The notes: generated by a model from the letters alone, not told the origin. A DNA stretch of 64,000 nt from Anaerococcus octavius (GCF_900445265.1 NZ_UFTA01000002.1:744001-808000), one strand, 5' to 3'; positions 37,198-46,778 are shown, counted from the stretch's first letter. A program made the numbers and translations.

Positions 37198-38028
37198 TTA
37201 ATGATTTAGATTATCACTATATGAATCAGGACTTACTTTTACAACAGGATTTTTCCCATTATCTAAATCTATTTCTGTAATAGTTATAGATTTTTCCCTG
37301 GCATCATTTAGTATATTATCTAAAATTTTTAGTTTATAGTCTATGTCGTTCAAATCTCCGAATTTCACATCTATATCATTTATCATTATACCAATTTGAG
37401 TTTTATTTTCCAAATTTAATTGCTTGATATCGTTAAAATATGAAAATCTTTGGATAGATTTTATAAAGTTTAAACTTGCTTGTGAACTAGTAAAATTTTC
37501 ACCAATTTCTTTTCTAAGATTTGCTCCATTTATTTCTTTGAGCAAAGATTTGTCGAACTCTCCTATATCCTCCCCTAAAAAAACACCTGTATTTGATATA
37601 TATAAATCTTTGCCATCGGCATTTTGAAAAAATAAAGGATAATTCTCTTCTACAATTATACTTAATAAATTAGGAAAAACTTTCTTTATACTTGCACTTT
37701 CTATATATGGTAGTTTTGTTATATTAGGTTCTTGATCTTTTGTGTCATAAAACAATATATTTTCTCCAATAGGATTTCCTATTTGACCAATAATTTCAGA
37801 ATCAGCACTTATATTATTACCTGTAATATATATTTGTGAAATTTTCATATAAGAATGTGCATATGCACTATATAATATTGAAGCAATAGCTAGTATAACT
37901 AGTACCAAAACATATGACTTACTAAAAAATTTTTTGTTCTTTTCCTTACTATGTTTTTTTGCTATATACTTTTTATTTACGGTTCTGCCGTCTTTTTTTA
38001 AATATCTATCATCATTAGAATTTTGCAT
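37198..38028 (-). CDS. ftsQ: Cell division protein FtsQ/DivIB
   Basis: 276 residues. A bitopic protein of the divisome: basic cytoplasmic N-terminus rich in Lys (1-35), one membrane helix (about 38-57), then a POTRA domain (MKISQIYITGNNISADSEI...ENILFYD) and a beta domain. Typical order murG-ftsQ-ftsZ. The ribosome site is weak and it begins just after the murG stop, so translation is likely coupled. Confidence 0.88.
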   Translation of the reverse strand: MQNSNDDRYLKKDGRTVNKKYIAKKHSKEKNKKFFSKSYVLVLVILAIASILYSAYAHSYMKISQIYITGNNISADSEIIGQIGNPIGENILFYDTKDQEPNITKLPYIESASIKKVFPNLLSIIVEENYPLFFQNADGKDLYISNTGVFLGEDIGEFDKSLLKEINGANLRKEIGENFTSSQASLNFIKSIQRFSYFNDIKQLNLENKTQIGIMINDIDVKFGDLNDIDYKLKILDNILNDAREKSITITEIDLDNGKNPVVKVSPDSYSDNLNH

Positions 38029-38029
38029 A

Positions 38030-39115
38030 TCATTTCTCTATTAGTTCTAAAACAAGTTTTAAAATAGCATCACTAGCACCGTCTTGAGCTAATTTCCCGC
38101 TATTTTGTCCCATTTCTTTTAATTTTTCTTTATCATTTATAATACTAATTATATTATTATATAAAATTTTACCGTCAAGATCTTTTTCTAAAATCATCAA
38201 TGAAGCATTATTTTTTACATAAGTTTCAGCATTGTACTGTTGATGATTTTCTGTTGTGTATGCTTTTGGTATTAGTATAGATGGTTTTTTGACACTTGAA
38301 ATCTCAGAAAGACTCATTGCACCGCTTGAAGCAATTACCAAATCGCTTACAGCATAAAATAGATCAATATTATCTATATAAGGGAATACTTTTAAATATT
38401 TATTATCTGGTAAATCTTCTAAAAATTTATCATAATTTTTTTTGCCAGTTTGATGCAATAAGTAAAAATCTCCTTTTAGCTTTTCTGCCATTTCCTTTAC
38501 AGCTTTATTCATTGAATATGATCCATTGGATCCACCAAAAGAAAATACTACTGGTAGATTTTTATCTATGCCAAGTTTATCTAAATCCTCATTATTATAA
38601 GTACTTACAAAGTTATTTCTTACAGGATTTCCAGTAACAACTATATTGTCTTTAAATTTAAAGTGTTTGATTGCTTCTGCATATGATATACATACATAAT
38701 CAACCTTTTTTGATAAGTATTTTGATGTCTTTCCTGGATAAGAGTTAGATTCGTGGATAATGGTTGGCACTTTTAGCTTGGCTGCCTGGTAAATTATCGG
38801 TCCACAAACATAACCGCCAGTACCTATTGCAATGTCTGGTTTAAATTCATTTATTATTTTCCTGGCCGCTTTAAAACCTCTCATATTTTTAGAAAGAGAT
38901 TTAAAAAGCCTTCTGTTAATTTTTCTTGGCATTCCCATGCCTTCAATCGGCTCAAATTTATAGCCATATTTTTTTGCAATGGCTTCTTCAGGTCCGCCTT
39001 TTATCCCTACATATAAAATATTTACATCATTAATATTTTCTTGGATTTTTTGGGCGATTGCTACTGCTGGATATATATGACCACCAGTGCCTCCTCCTGA
39101 AATAATTACATTCAT
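38030..39115 (-). CDS. murG: MurG, lipid II synthase (GlcNAc transferase)
   Basis: 361 residues. Adds GlcNAc to lipid I on the inner face of the membrane. N-terminal GGTGGHIYPA loop, GIGTGGYVCGP-type region (AIGTGGYVCGPI), and the nucleotide-sugar motif SSGAMSLSEISSVKKPSILIPK. Start overlaps the murD stop (ATGA) with AAAGGA upstream in murD. Confidence 0.96.
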   Translation of the reverse strand: MNVIISGGGTGGHIYPAVAIAQKIQENINDVNILYVGIKGGPEEAIAKKYGYKFEPIEGMGMPRKINRRLFKSLSKNMRGFKAARKIINEFKPDIAIGTGGYVCGPIIYQAAKLKVPTIIHESNSYPGKTSKYLSKKVDYVCISYAEAIKHFKFKDNIVVTGNPVRNNFVSTYNNEDLDKLGIDKNLPVVFSFGGSNGSYSMNKAVKEMAEKLKGDFYLLHQTGKKNYDKFLEDLPDNKYLKVFPYIDNIDLFYAVSDLVIASSGAMSLSEISSVKKPSILIPKAYTTENHQQYNAETYVKNNASLMILEKDLDGKILYNNIISIINDKEKLKEMGQNSGKLAQDGASDAILKLVLELIEK

Positions 39116-40437
39116 TTTATCATTCCTTTATATTTTTCTATTTTTTCCTTAAAGTCATTGCCTCTTATTTCATAGGACTTATACATGTCCCAGCTAGCAC
39201 TTGCTGGTGATAAGAGTATTACATCATTTTTTTCTGCATTTTGACAAGCTAATCTTGCTGCATGATCCATATCATTAGCTAAAATATAATCAATATTTTC
39301 TAATTCGCAAATGGCTCTCAATTGTTCTTTAGTTTCACCTATAATTATCATCAATTTGCCATTTTCTTTAAACGCTTTTACATAATCACTATAGTCTATT
39401 TTTTTATCATAACCACCAGCGATAATTATGATGGGCTCAGAAAATGATTTTATTGCTTTTACCGCACTATCCACATTAGTAGCTTTTGAATCATTGTAAA
39501 TTTTTACTCCATTTATTTCATTAACAAATTCTAGTCTATGTTCTATAGAAACAAATGTTTTTGCTGCTTTGGATATTGCTTGAAAATCAAGTCCATATAA
39601 GTAACATTCGAGCATAGAAGCCATTAGATTTTCATAATTATGAGTACCAATTATTTTTAATTCATTTGTATTTAGCACTTCTTTCTTACTTTTTTCATCT
39701 ATATAATAAATTATATTTTTATCTATATAAAGTCCATTTTTAACTGGGCCTAGTGATGAAAATTCATAAATATTTGCTCTAAAATTGTCTTTGTTTCTTT
39801 GTAAAATCTCATCGTTTTTATTTATAATTAAATAGTCATTTTTATTTTGGTTTTTAGCTATATTTAATTTTGACAAAATATAATCATCAAAATCTCCATG
39901 CCAGTCTATATGATCTGGACTAATATTTAAAATACTTGCTATATGAGGATGAAATTTATATGTATTTTTTAATTGGAATGAAGAAAGTTCTTCGACAAAT
40001 ATTACATCATGCTTATACATTTGCCATAAAATTCCCTCACCAATATTACCGACAGAAATTGCATCTATACCTGACTGATTTAAAATATGTGTAACCATAG
40101 AAGTGGTAGATGTTTTTCCATTTGTTCCAGTGATTGATAGAAAAATCTTATTTGGAAATAATCTATAGGATAATTCTATATCACTTATTATTTCATATTT
40201 TTCAGCAAGTTTTAATAACGTATCATCACTTGGCTTTATACCAGGAGATTTTACCACATATTCAAAATCATAATCTGTCAAATCTGAAAGAGAAAGAGGG
40301 CTATAATTATAGCCCTTTAATTGATCTATTTCTTTTTTATTTTTATCATAAGTATAAACATCATATCCTTTTTTCGCCAAAGTTTTAACTGTTGATATGC
40401 CACTTACACCTAATCCATAAATTAATACTTTTCTCAT
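39112..40437 (-). CDS. murD: UDP-N-acetylmuramoylalanine--D-glutamate ligase MurD
   Basis: 441 residues from ATG 40437; nine upstream codons are unsupported. Adds D-Glu to the stem peptide. MRKVLIYGLGVSG, ATP loop SITGTNGKTSTTSM, and the C-terminal LSPASASWDMYKSYEIRGNDFKE. It overlaps mraY by 4 nt (ATGA). A GGTGG ribosome site sits inside mraY. Confidence 0.96.
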   Translation of the reverse strand: MRKVLIYGLGVSGISTVKTLAKKGYDVYTYDKNKKEIDQLKGYNYSPLSLSDLTDYDFEYVVKSPGIKPSDDTLLKLAEKYEIISDIELSYRLFPNKIFLSITGTNGKTSTTSMVTHILNQSGIDAISVGNIGEGILWQMYKHDVIFVEELSSFQLKNTYKFHPHIASILNISPDHIDWHGDFDDYILSKLNIAKNQNKNDYLIINKNDEILQRNKDNFRANIYEFSSLGPVKNGLYIDKNIIYYIDEKSKKEVLNTNELKIIGTHNYENLMASMLECYLYGLDFQAISKAAKTFVSIEHRLEFVNEINGVKIYNDSKATNVDSAVKAIKSFSEPIIIIAGGYDKKIDYSDYVKAFKENGKLMIIIGETKEQLRAICELENIDYILANDMDHAARLACQNAEKNDVILLSPASASWDMYKSYEIRGNDFKEKIEKYKGMIK

Positions 40438-41384
40438 AATATTGCCACCAATGTTATTAAGCATAATAGTACAGAAACTATTGAAAATGCTGAAACTATT
40501 TTAGGTTCTTTGTATCCTTTCAATTCAAAATGATGATGAATCGGAGTCATTAAAAATACTCTTTTTTTGTTACGGTGTCTGTAGGATAAAACTTGAATAA
40601 TAACTGATAAAGTTTCCATTACATAAACTCCACCAAAAATTACAAGATATATAGGAATTTTTTCTATTATTGCAAGTGCAACAATAGCACCTCCTATTGC
40701 CATCGATCCAGTATCTCCCATAAAAACTGAAGCTGGATTGGTATTAAAATATAAAAATCCTAGTAAACTTGCAAACAATATAACAGAAAATAATCTAGTA
40801 GAATCTGTTGTCGCTAATAAAAATAAGCAAATAGCTACTGGTAAACTAACACTTGTTGCCAGACCATCAAGACCATCTGTTAAATTCACTGCGTTTGTAG
40901 TTCCTACTATAATAAATACTAAAATAGGGAATCCGAAAAAGCTTACATGTAAAGGATAATTAGAAAATGGAATAGTTAGATATGTAATACTCTCATTATC
41001 ATTTACATAAGCTAAAACTGTTACTAAAATAGCAAGACCAAATTGTAAAATAATTTTTTCATTTGGTTTCAATCCTTCTGATTGCTTTAGTACTAATTTT
41101 CTAAAGTCATCTATAAATCCAATAGCACCATAACCTATAAATGAAATTAATATAATCGCTGTGCTCATATTAAAAGGAACATAAATAAGTGTCATCAATA
41201 GTGCAGATATTAAAAATATAATCCCCCCCATAGTTGGTGTTCCAGCTTTTTGATAGTGACTTTTAGGACCTTCTTTTCTAATATTTTGACCAACTTTCAT
41301 ATTTTTTAAAATTGGTAAAATTACATAACCTAAAATTATTGTTGTAATAATGCTTACAATAGTTATTTTAAATATATCATTCAT
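40434..41384 (-). CDS. mraY: MraY, phospho-MurNAc-pentapeptide translocase
   Basis: 316 residues, about ten membrane helices. Makes lipid I from UDP-MurNAc-pentapeptide and undecaprenyl phosphate. GFIDDFRK carries the Asp pair, NLTDGLDGLAT another active-site Asp, and FLMTPIHHHFELKG the HHH motif. Slightly shorter than average but complete. No clear ribosome site; it begins right after ftsL. Confidence 0.96.
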   Translation of the reverse strand: MNDIFKITIVSIITTIILGYVILPILKNMKVGQNIRKEGPKSHYQKAGTPTMGGIIFLISALLMTLIYVPFNMSTAIILISFIGYGAIGFIDDFRKLVLKQSEGLKPNEKIILQFGLAILVTVLAYVNDNESITYLTIPFSNYPLHVSFFGFPILVFIIVGTTNAVNLTDGLDGLATSVSLPVAICLFLLATTDSTRLFSVILFASLLGFLYFNTNPASVFMGDTGSMAIGGAIVALAIIEKIPIYLVIFGGVYVMETLSVIIQVLSYRHRNKKRVFLMTPIHHHFELKGYKEPKIVSAFSIVSVLLCLITLVAIL

Positions 41385-41385
41385 A

Positions 41386-41778
41386 TTAATTATCTATTCT
41401 TTCTGCTCCGTCTTTTTCGTATACCATTCCTAGTTCTTCTAAAGCATACCTTTGTATACGGTTTAAGTCTACAGTATCTTCAAGTTTTGCATTTAATCTA
41501 TCTCTTTTTAGCTCTTGAGAAATAGTTTCGCTTGCTAAATTTTTATACTGATCACGTTTTGCAAGTAACTCATTTCTAGTAGTAAAAGTAAAATATCCTA
41601 GGCTTAGTACGATAGCAAAAGTTAGAAAAGATAATATAGCTTTAAATCGCTTATCTTTTTTCTGTTGAATCTTCATTTGATTTTTTCTACTGTACTTAGG
41701 GTTTTCTTTTGCCTTAAATCTCTTTCTATTGTGATTATTATTTTTTCTTGAATCTACTTTTTCTATTCTTTCCGCCAT
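41386..41778 (-). CDS. ftsL: FtsL-like septum protein
   Basis: 130 residues. Very basic cytoplasmic N-terminus (KRFKAKENPKYSRKNQ...), one membrane helix (about 48-66) and a short coiled-coil-like tail (ELLAKRDQYKNLASETISQEL). Position between rsmH and mraY identifies it as FtsL. In most Firmicutes ftsI/pbpB and murE or murF follow here; they are missing. Confidence 0.75.
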   Translation of the reverse strand: MAERIEKVDSRKNNNHNRKRFKAKENPKYSRKNQMKIQQKKDKRFKAILSFLTFAIVLSLGYFTFTTRNELLAKRDQYKNLASETISQELKRDRLNAKLEDTVDLNRIQRYALEELGMVYEKDGAERIDN

Positions 41779-41779
41779 A

Positions 41780-42700
41780 TTAAATCCTCTTACATACTCT
41801 AAGTTTGGCGCTTTTTGCTCTAGAGTTTTCTTTCAGTTCTTTTTTACTTGCAGTGATTGGTTTTTTTGTGATAATTTTTACCTTTGCCTTATGATTGCAT
41901 ACACAAACTGGTAAGTCCGGTGGGCATATACAATCTTTTTCTAATTCTTTAAAAGTATTTTTAACTATACGGTCTTCTAGAGAGTGGAAACTAATTACGC
42001 ATAATCTAGCGTCTTTATTTAGATAGTCTATAACTTTTTGTAATGTCTTTTCTAAAACTTCTAGTTCTCTATTGACTTCAATCCTTAGTGCTTGAAAAAC
42101 TCTTTTCTCTGGATGAACTTCCTTAGTTTTAACTGATTTGTTTACTAAATCTCTTAGCTTGAAAGTAGTATCTATTCGCTGTTTATTTCTAGTTTCTACA
42201 ATATTTCTAGCTATAGTTTTAGAAAATCTTTCTTCACCATATTTAGAAAAAATCTCTTGAAGTTCATCCAAAGAATATCCGTTTACGATTTTTTCTGCTG
42301 TTAACTCATTATTGGCATCCATTCTCATATCTAAAGGTCCATCGTGCATATAAGAAAAACCACGTTGTGCATTATCTATTTGATATGAGCTGACACCTAT
42401 ATCCATCAAAGCACCATCAATTTTACTAATTTCTAGCTGATCTAAAACCTTATCTATATCTTCAAAATTACTTTTTATAAAAGTAACATTAGGATAATCA
42501 GACAGATTTTTTTTTGCGGCATTTAACGCATCTTGATCTTGATCTAGGGCTATCAGTCTACCATTTTCTGATAATTTTTCTAAAATTCTTTTACTGTGTC
42601 CACCTTTTCCTAAAGTAAGATCTACATAAATTCCATCAGGTTTTATATTCAAATTTTCTATTACTTCATCAGCTAGTACTGATATGTGATTAAATTCCAT
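41780..42700 (-). CDS. rsmH: 16S rRNA (cytosine-1402-N4)-methyltransferase RsmH
   Basis: 306 residues from ATG 42700; another ATG 9 nt earlier overlaps mraZ. Methylates the same C1402 as RsmI earlier in the window. SAM site DLTLGKGGHSKRIL and later CVISFHSLEDRIVKNTF, family hallmarks. Sits in the canonical place after mraZ. Confidence 0.95.
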   Translation of the reverse strand: MEFNHISVLADEVIENLNIKPDGIYVDLTLGKGGHSKRILEKLSENGRLIALDQDQDALNAAKKNLSDYPNVTFIKSNFEDIDKVLDQLEISKIDGALMDIGVSSYQIDNAQRGFSYMHDGPLDMRMDANNELTAEKIVNGYSLDELQEIFSKYGEERFSKTIARNIVETRNKQRIDTTFKLRDLVNKSVKTKEVHPEKRVFQALRIEVNRELEVLEKTLQKVIDYLNKDARLCVISFHSLEDRIVKNTFKELEKDCICPPDLPVCVCNHKAKVKIITKKPITASKKELKENSRAKSAKLRVCKRI

Positions 42701-42701
42701 A

Positions 42702-43115
42702 CTAATCATCCATTATATCGGATAAATTCACCTCAACTTCATTTATATATTCTTGCCATAAATCTAAATCCCATATTTCTATAGTAAGATTATTTCCAAT
42801 AATCATGGCTTCACTTTCAATATGGGCATAGTCTCTTAAATTTTTATTTAGTAAAACCCTGCCTTGTTTATCAAAACTAGTTTTTATAGTGGATGAAAAA
42901 AACAATCTCTTTATAGCTCGATTTTTCTTATTTTCATTAACAAGTTCATCAAGTCTTAAACTTTGCCTTTCAAACTCATCCTTTGTATATATGACTAATG
43001 AGTTTTCGGGTCCTTTTGTGATATAAAATTCCTCGCCTAAGTCATTGCGAAATTCACTAGGTATCATTATTCTATTTTTAGAATCTAATTTGTGTGTGAA
43101 TTCACCTAAAAACAA
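42702..43115 (-). CDS. mraZ: Transcription factor MraZ
   Basis: 137 residues from a TTG start (43115). Two SpoVT-AbrB-like halves (FLGEFTHKLDSKNRIMIPSEFR and FFSSTIKTSFDKQGRVLLNKNLRDYA). Represses its own dcw operon in other bacteria. Ribosome site AAGGTGG at 8 nt is itself one of three MraZ-type boxes, so MraZ would block its own message. First gene of the dcw cluster. Confidence 0.93.
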   Translation of the reverse strand: MFLGEFTHKLDSKNRIMIPSEFRNDLGEEFYITKGPENSLVIYTKDEFERQSLRLDELVNENKKNRAIKRLFFSSTIKTSFDKQGRVLLNKNLRDYAHIESEAMIIGNNLTIEIWDLDLWQEYINEVEVNLSDIMDD

Positions 43116-43120
43116 CTTTT

Positions 43121-43150
43121 TACCACCTTAAACCACTTTAATCCACTTTA
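43121..43150 (-). promoter_or_regulatory. MraZ operator: three 10-nt-phased AAGTGG boxes
   Basis: Minus strand reads TAAAGTGGAT, TAAAGTGGTT, TAAGGTGGTA, three direct repeats with exact 10-bp spacing, matching the AAAGTGG-type repeats bound by MraZ in Mollicutes. The third box contains the mraZ ribosome site. Confidence 0.85.
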
Positions 43151-43155
43151 TAATC

Positions 43156-43184
43156 ATTTTATACTATATATAGTAAAAAATCAA
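43156..43184 (-). promoter_or_regulatory. Promoter of the dcw operon
   Basis: Minus strand TTGATT (43184-43179), exactly 17 nt, TAAAAT (43161-43156). The transcription start would fall just at the first MraZ box. Confidence 0.7.
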
Positions 43185-43186
43185 AC

Positions 43187-43213
43187 AAAAAAACCGGTCT
43201 AATTTGACCGATT
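43187..43213 (-). terminator. Terminator of the hflX-lgt operon
   Basis: Minus-strand AATCGGTC/GACCGGTT stem (one G-U pair), 6-nt loop, then TTTTTTTG. It separates the lgt operon from the dcw promoter. Confidence 0.85.
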
Positions 43214-43245
43214 TATCATAATTAAAACTTATTAAATTGTTGATA

Positions 43246-44049
43246 TTATTGAAATCTAATGATGTTTGCTTCTTTTTCTTTATCAGACTTTTTAGGTCTA
43301 AAATAAGGTGGGAGATTTTTTTTATTAGACCATACTAGTAGTATTGCCCCCCCTAATATAAATACTATGGATATTAGTTGAGCTGTTCTAATTGGTCCCC
43401 AATATAAAGAATCTGTTCTAAGTCCTTCTACCAAAAATCTTAATATTCCATAGGCTATAAGATATAATGAAGTTATTTTTCCTTTATTTGGATTTTTCTT
43501 AATAGCATTTATTAATATTAGAAAAATTATAATGTCGCCTATAGATTCATATAAAAATGTAGGGTGTACTTTTTGACCATCAATTATTATTCCCCAAGGA
43601 AGATCTGTAGGTCCTCCGTGAGCTTCTTGATTCATAAAGTTTCCCCAACGACCAATGCCTTGACCTAAAGCCAATGATGGCACTAGCATATCTGTCATAT
43701 CTAAGAAAGGAACATTTTTCTTTTTTCCATATAAATAGAGGGCTAAAGATCCAAAAATTATTCCACCGTGAATAGCTAATCCTCCGCCTCTAATGTTTAA
43801 GATTTGTCCTGGATTTTGTGAATAATAATCCCATTCGAAAAGTACATACCAAAATCTAGCACCTAAGATGCCAATTGGTATTATTACAAATAATACATCA
43901 TATATAAAGTCTTCATCAAAACCACGTCTTACAAACTCTTTTTTTGCAAAGTATGTTCCAAGTAGCATACCCGCAATTATAATTAAGGCATACCAGCGGA
44001 TTTCTATACCAAATACAGAAAAGGCTACTGGATCAAAATTAAATTCCAT
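43246..44049 (-). CDS. lgt: Prolipoprotein diacylglyceryl transferase
   Basis: 267 residues, seven membrane helices. Attaches diacylglycerol to lipobox cysteines (at least two such lipoproteins are encoded in this window). Signature GRWGNFMNQEAHGGPTDLPWG and HGGIIFGSLALY. Coupled to yebC (TAATG). Last gene of its operon, closed by a terminator. Confidence 0.96.
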   Translation of the reverse strand: MEFNFDPVAFSVFGIEIRWYALIIIAGMLLGTYFAKKEFVRRGFDEDFIYDVLFVIIPIGILGARFWYVLFEWDYYSQNPGQILNIRGGGLAIHGGIIFGSLALYLYGKKKNVPFLDMTDMLVPSLALGQGIGRWGNFMNQEAHGGPTDLPWGIIIDGQKVHPTFLYESIGDIIIFLILINAIKKNPNKGKITSLYLIAYGILRFLVEGLRTDSLYWGPIRTAQLISIVFILGGAILLVWSNKKNLPPYFRPKKSDKEKEANIIRFQ

Positions 44050-44783
44050 TATTCTTCCTCGTTAGGTGCATCCCAGTTGGTGTAAACTTCCTGAACATCA
44101 TCATTGTCTTCTAGAGTATCTATTAATTTTTCTAATTTTCCGTGATGCTCGCTAGCAACTTCTATATCATTTTGAGCAATATAGGAGATATCTGATCTTT
44201 CTACTTTATAGCCAGCATTTTTTAAATTTTCTACTGCATCGTTAAATGCTTCAATACTTGTTATAGCTTCAAAGAACTCTTTTTCTTCTATAACATCATC
44301 TGCACCTGCTTCTAAGGCATCCATCATAAATTGATCAAAATCTTTATCAGCATTGTTTACTAATATTTCTCCTTTATGGTCGAACATAAACATTACTGAT
44401 CCATCTGTACCTAGATTTCCTCCATTTTTATCAAATGCATGACGTACATCAGGAGCTGTCCTTTGAACATTATCTGTAAGACAGTCAACTATTACTGCAA
44501 CCCCACCTGGACCGTATCCTTCGTAAATAATCCTTGAATAATTATCTCCAGCACCTTCTCCACTAGCTTTTTTTATAGCCCTATCTATATTATCATTTGG
44601 CATATTGTCTGCTTTTGCTTTGTCTATTGCTTGCTTTAAAGCTGGGTTATAATCTGGATTATCTCCACCTTGTCTAGCTGCTACAGTTATATTTCTAGCA
44701 TGCTTTGTAAAGATTTTACCTCTTCTAGCATCTTCACTTCCTTTTTTATTTTTAATTTTGCTCCACTTATTATGTCCTGACAT
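44049..44783 (-). CDS. YebC/PmpR-family protein
   Basis: 244 residues. Start MSGHNKWSKIKNKKGSEDARRGKIFTK is the family signature. Members act as transcription regulators or ribosome-associated factors; in Firmicutes a role in resolving stalled polyproline translation has been reported for some. Exact role here unknown. AGGAGGATTT before the ATG. Confidence 0.92.
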   Translation of the reverse strand: MSGHNKWSKIKNKKGSEDARRGKIFTKHARNITVAARQGGDNPDYNPALKQAIDKAKADNMPNDNIDRAIKKASGEGAGDNYSRIIYEGYGPGGVAVIVDCLTDNVQRTAPDVRHAFDKNGGNLGTDGSVMFMFDHKGEILVNNADKDFDQFMMDALEAGADDVIEEKEFFEAITSIEAFNDAVENLKNAGYKVERSDISYIAQNDIEVASEHHGKLEKLIDTLEDNDDVQEVYTNWDAPNEEE

Positions 44784-44791
44784 AAATCCTC

Positions 44792-45427
44792 CTATTCACT
44801 AAATAGCATTACCGCTTCTTTATTTAAAATATTTATATTACCACTGGTCAAATTGATTAGTTCAGACTCTGTTTTTTTAAAGTCCTCTTCTTTTATATAC
44901 AATGTTTCTTTTACTTTGTCTGTATATTCCTTATCTATAACTTTAAAATTATTTTCATTTATATAATTTTCAATAATGCCCAGTAATTCATAAGAATGAA
45001 TTAATTCTACTACAAAAAATGGTCTTTTGTAAATGATATTATTTTCTAATGTTTCACTTACTCCCCTACCATAAGCTCTCACTAGCCCACCTTTTCCTAA
45101 TAGTTTACCGCCAAAATATCTTGTCACTACTACACAAATATTTGTAAGATCTACTTTTTCTAGAACTGAAAGCATTGGTAAACCAGCCGATCCTTTAGGC
45201 TCACCATTATCATTATATCTTTTTATTAATGGTGTTTCATTGATTATAAAAGCTGTACAATTATGGCTTGCATCTTTATACTTTTCAGAAATTTCTTCTA
45301 TAAATTTATTGGCTTCTTCTTCATTTTCTACATGAGATATTGTAGTTATAAACTTTGATTTTTCTTCTTCAAATTCACTTCCTATAGTGCCTTTTACAGT
45401 TTTATAAGCTTTGGATATATTTTCCAT
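44792..45427 (-). CDS. YigZ/IMPACT (UPF0029) family protein
   Basis: 211 residues. N-terminal UPF0029 domain (SKFITTISHVENEEEANKFI, DASHNCTAFI, LGKGGLVRAYGRGVSE) plus a C-terminal DUF1949-like half. Function not established; proposed link to translation control. Its start lies 26 nt inside hflX with GAGG 12 nt upstream, a somewhat long spacing. Confidence 0.9.
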   Translation of the reverse strand: MENISKAYKTVKGTIGSEFEEEKSKFITTISHVENEEEANKFIEEISEKYKDASHNCTAFIINETPLIKRYNDNGEPKGSAGLPMLSVLEKVDLTNICVVVTRYFGGKLLGKGGLVRAYGRGVSETLENNIIYKRPFFVVELIHSYELLGIIENYINENNFKVIDKEYTDKVKETLYIKEEDFKKTESELINLTSGNINILNKEAVMLFSE

Positions 45428-46640
45428 ATTTTTTCATATCCTCGATTGAAATTTCAAATTCTATATTTGTGCCATTTTCATCATAGTCTGTATTTAATAT
45501 ATCATAATTTGTCATCATATAATCTAGTATATCACCATCTTTAAATGGTATGTGCATAGTTACTTTTTGATAATTGACCTTTATAATACTTACAATTTTT
45601 TCTTTTAACTTTTCTAAATCTTCATCATTTTTTGCAGAAATATATATTCTCTCCTGATCACGTTTAAAAAGCTTTACATCCAGTTCATTTTCAACTTTAT
45701 CTATTTTATTAAATACATAAAGAATATCTTTATCAGATGTTTCAATATCAGCTATAGCTTTTTGTATTGCATTAATCTGATGCTCGATATTATGACTTGA
45801 ATCTATAACTATTAAAAGCATATCCGCAAATCTTATTTCATCTAATGTAGTTAAAAATGAATCGTTTAATTCAGCTGACAGATTATCAATAAATCCTACC
45901 GTATCTGTAAGTGTTACTTTGGTATTTGCAAAGTCAAGTCTTCTTGTAGATGTATCTAGAGTTGCAAAAAGCAAATCATCAGAATATACAAACTTCTCTT
46001 GTCCATATAAATACATCATCCCGTTTAAAATTGTGGACTTACCAGCATTTGTATAGCCTAAAAGAGATATATTTGTAATGTTTTTTCTTGCATTTCTATT
46101 TATTCTTTTCGTTTTTTCTATATCTTTTAGTTGTCTTTCAAGAGATTTTATATCACGAACCACAGCACGTCTATCTATCTCAAGCATTGTTTCACCAGGA
46201 CCTCTTGTACCAATACCACCTGCTTGTCTGGATAGATAAGAAAACCATTTATTTAATCGTGGTAACTGATATTTTAATTGAGCTAATTTTATTTTTAGTC
46301 TGCTTTCCTTTGTGTGAGCCCTTTGGGCAAATATATCTAATATTAAACTAGTCCAATCGACTACATGGATTTTTAATTTTTCTTCCAAATTATATAATTG
46401 ACTGGCTGACAGTTCTACATCAAAAATAACTGTTTTTACATCAAGTTTTTCTGCTAAGTCTTTTATTTCAGCTACTTTGCCACTTCCTATATAATATCTA
46501 GGATTTACTTTTTCTACTACTTGGCTAACATAAGCCACAGTATTTCCACCAGCAGTATTTATTAATGATTCTAGTTCATATATTTTATTTTCTTCATCAT
46601 CGTCTCTTTTTAATACATTTACTTGTATAACTTCTTGCAT
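45402..46640 (-). CDS. hflX: Ribosome-associated GTPase HflX
   Basis: 412 residues. Splits stalled 70S ribosomes after stress. N-terminal HflX domain with the glycine-rich SRQAGGIGTRGPGETMLE segment, then the G domain: GYTNAGKSTILN, DTVGFIDNLS and NKID. First gene of hflX-yigZ-yebC-lgt. GAAAGGGAG precedes the ATG; a TATAAT (46666-46661, minus strand) may be its -10. Confidence 0.94.
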   Translation of the reverse strand: MQEVIQVNVLKRDDDEENKIYELESLINTAGGNTVAYVSQVVEKVNPRYYIGSGKVAEIKDLAEKLDVKTVIFDVELSASQLYNLEEKLKIHVVDWTSLILDIFAQRAHTKESRLKIKLAQLKYQLPRLNKWFSYLSRQAGGIGTRGPGETMLEIDRRAVVRDIKSLERQLKDIEKTKRINRNARKNITNISLLGYTNAGKSTILNGMMYLYGQEKFVYSDDLLFATLDTSTRRLDFANTKVTLTDTVGFIDNLSAELNDSFLTTLDEIRFADMLLIVIDSSHNIEHQINAIQKAIADIETSDKDILYVFNKIDKVENELDVKLFKRDQERIYISAKNDEDLEKLKEKIVSIIKVNYQKVTMHIPFKDGDILDYMMTNYDILNTDYDENGTNIEFEISIEDMKKYGKYIQSL

Positions 46641-46700
46641 AAACTCCCTTTCTTTTGTTAATTATACGACTTAGTTAAAATTTATAAAGAATACACATTA

Positions 46701-46729
46701 TGGATTAAATCACAAAAAAATGATAAAAT
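46701..46729 (+). promoter_or_regulatory. Candidate promoter of the PBP1A gene
   Basis: TGGATT (46701-46706), 17 nt, TAAAAT (46724-46729) with extended TGA. Another TATAAT at 46761 is too close to the ribosome site. Confidence 0.45.
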
Positions 46730-46778
46730 GAATTAATAAAATGTATAAATTTAAATTCAATATAATTTAGGAGGAATG

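Noticed and set aside
43163-43178. TACTATATATAGTA palindrome in the dcw promoter
   Set aside because: It is the AT-rich spacer between -35 and -10; chance palindromes are common at this composition.
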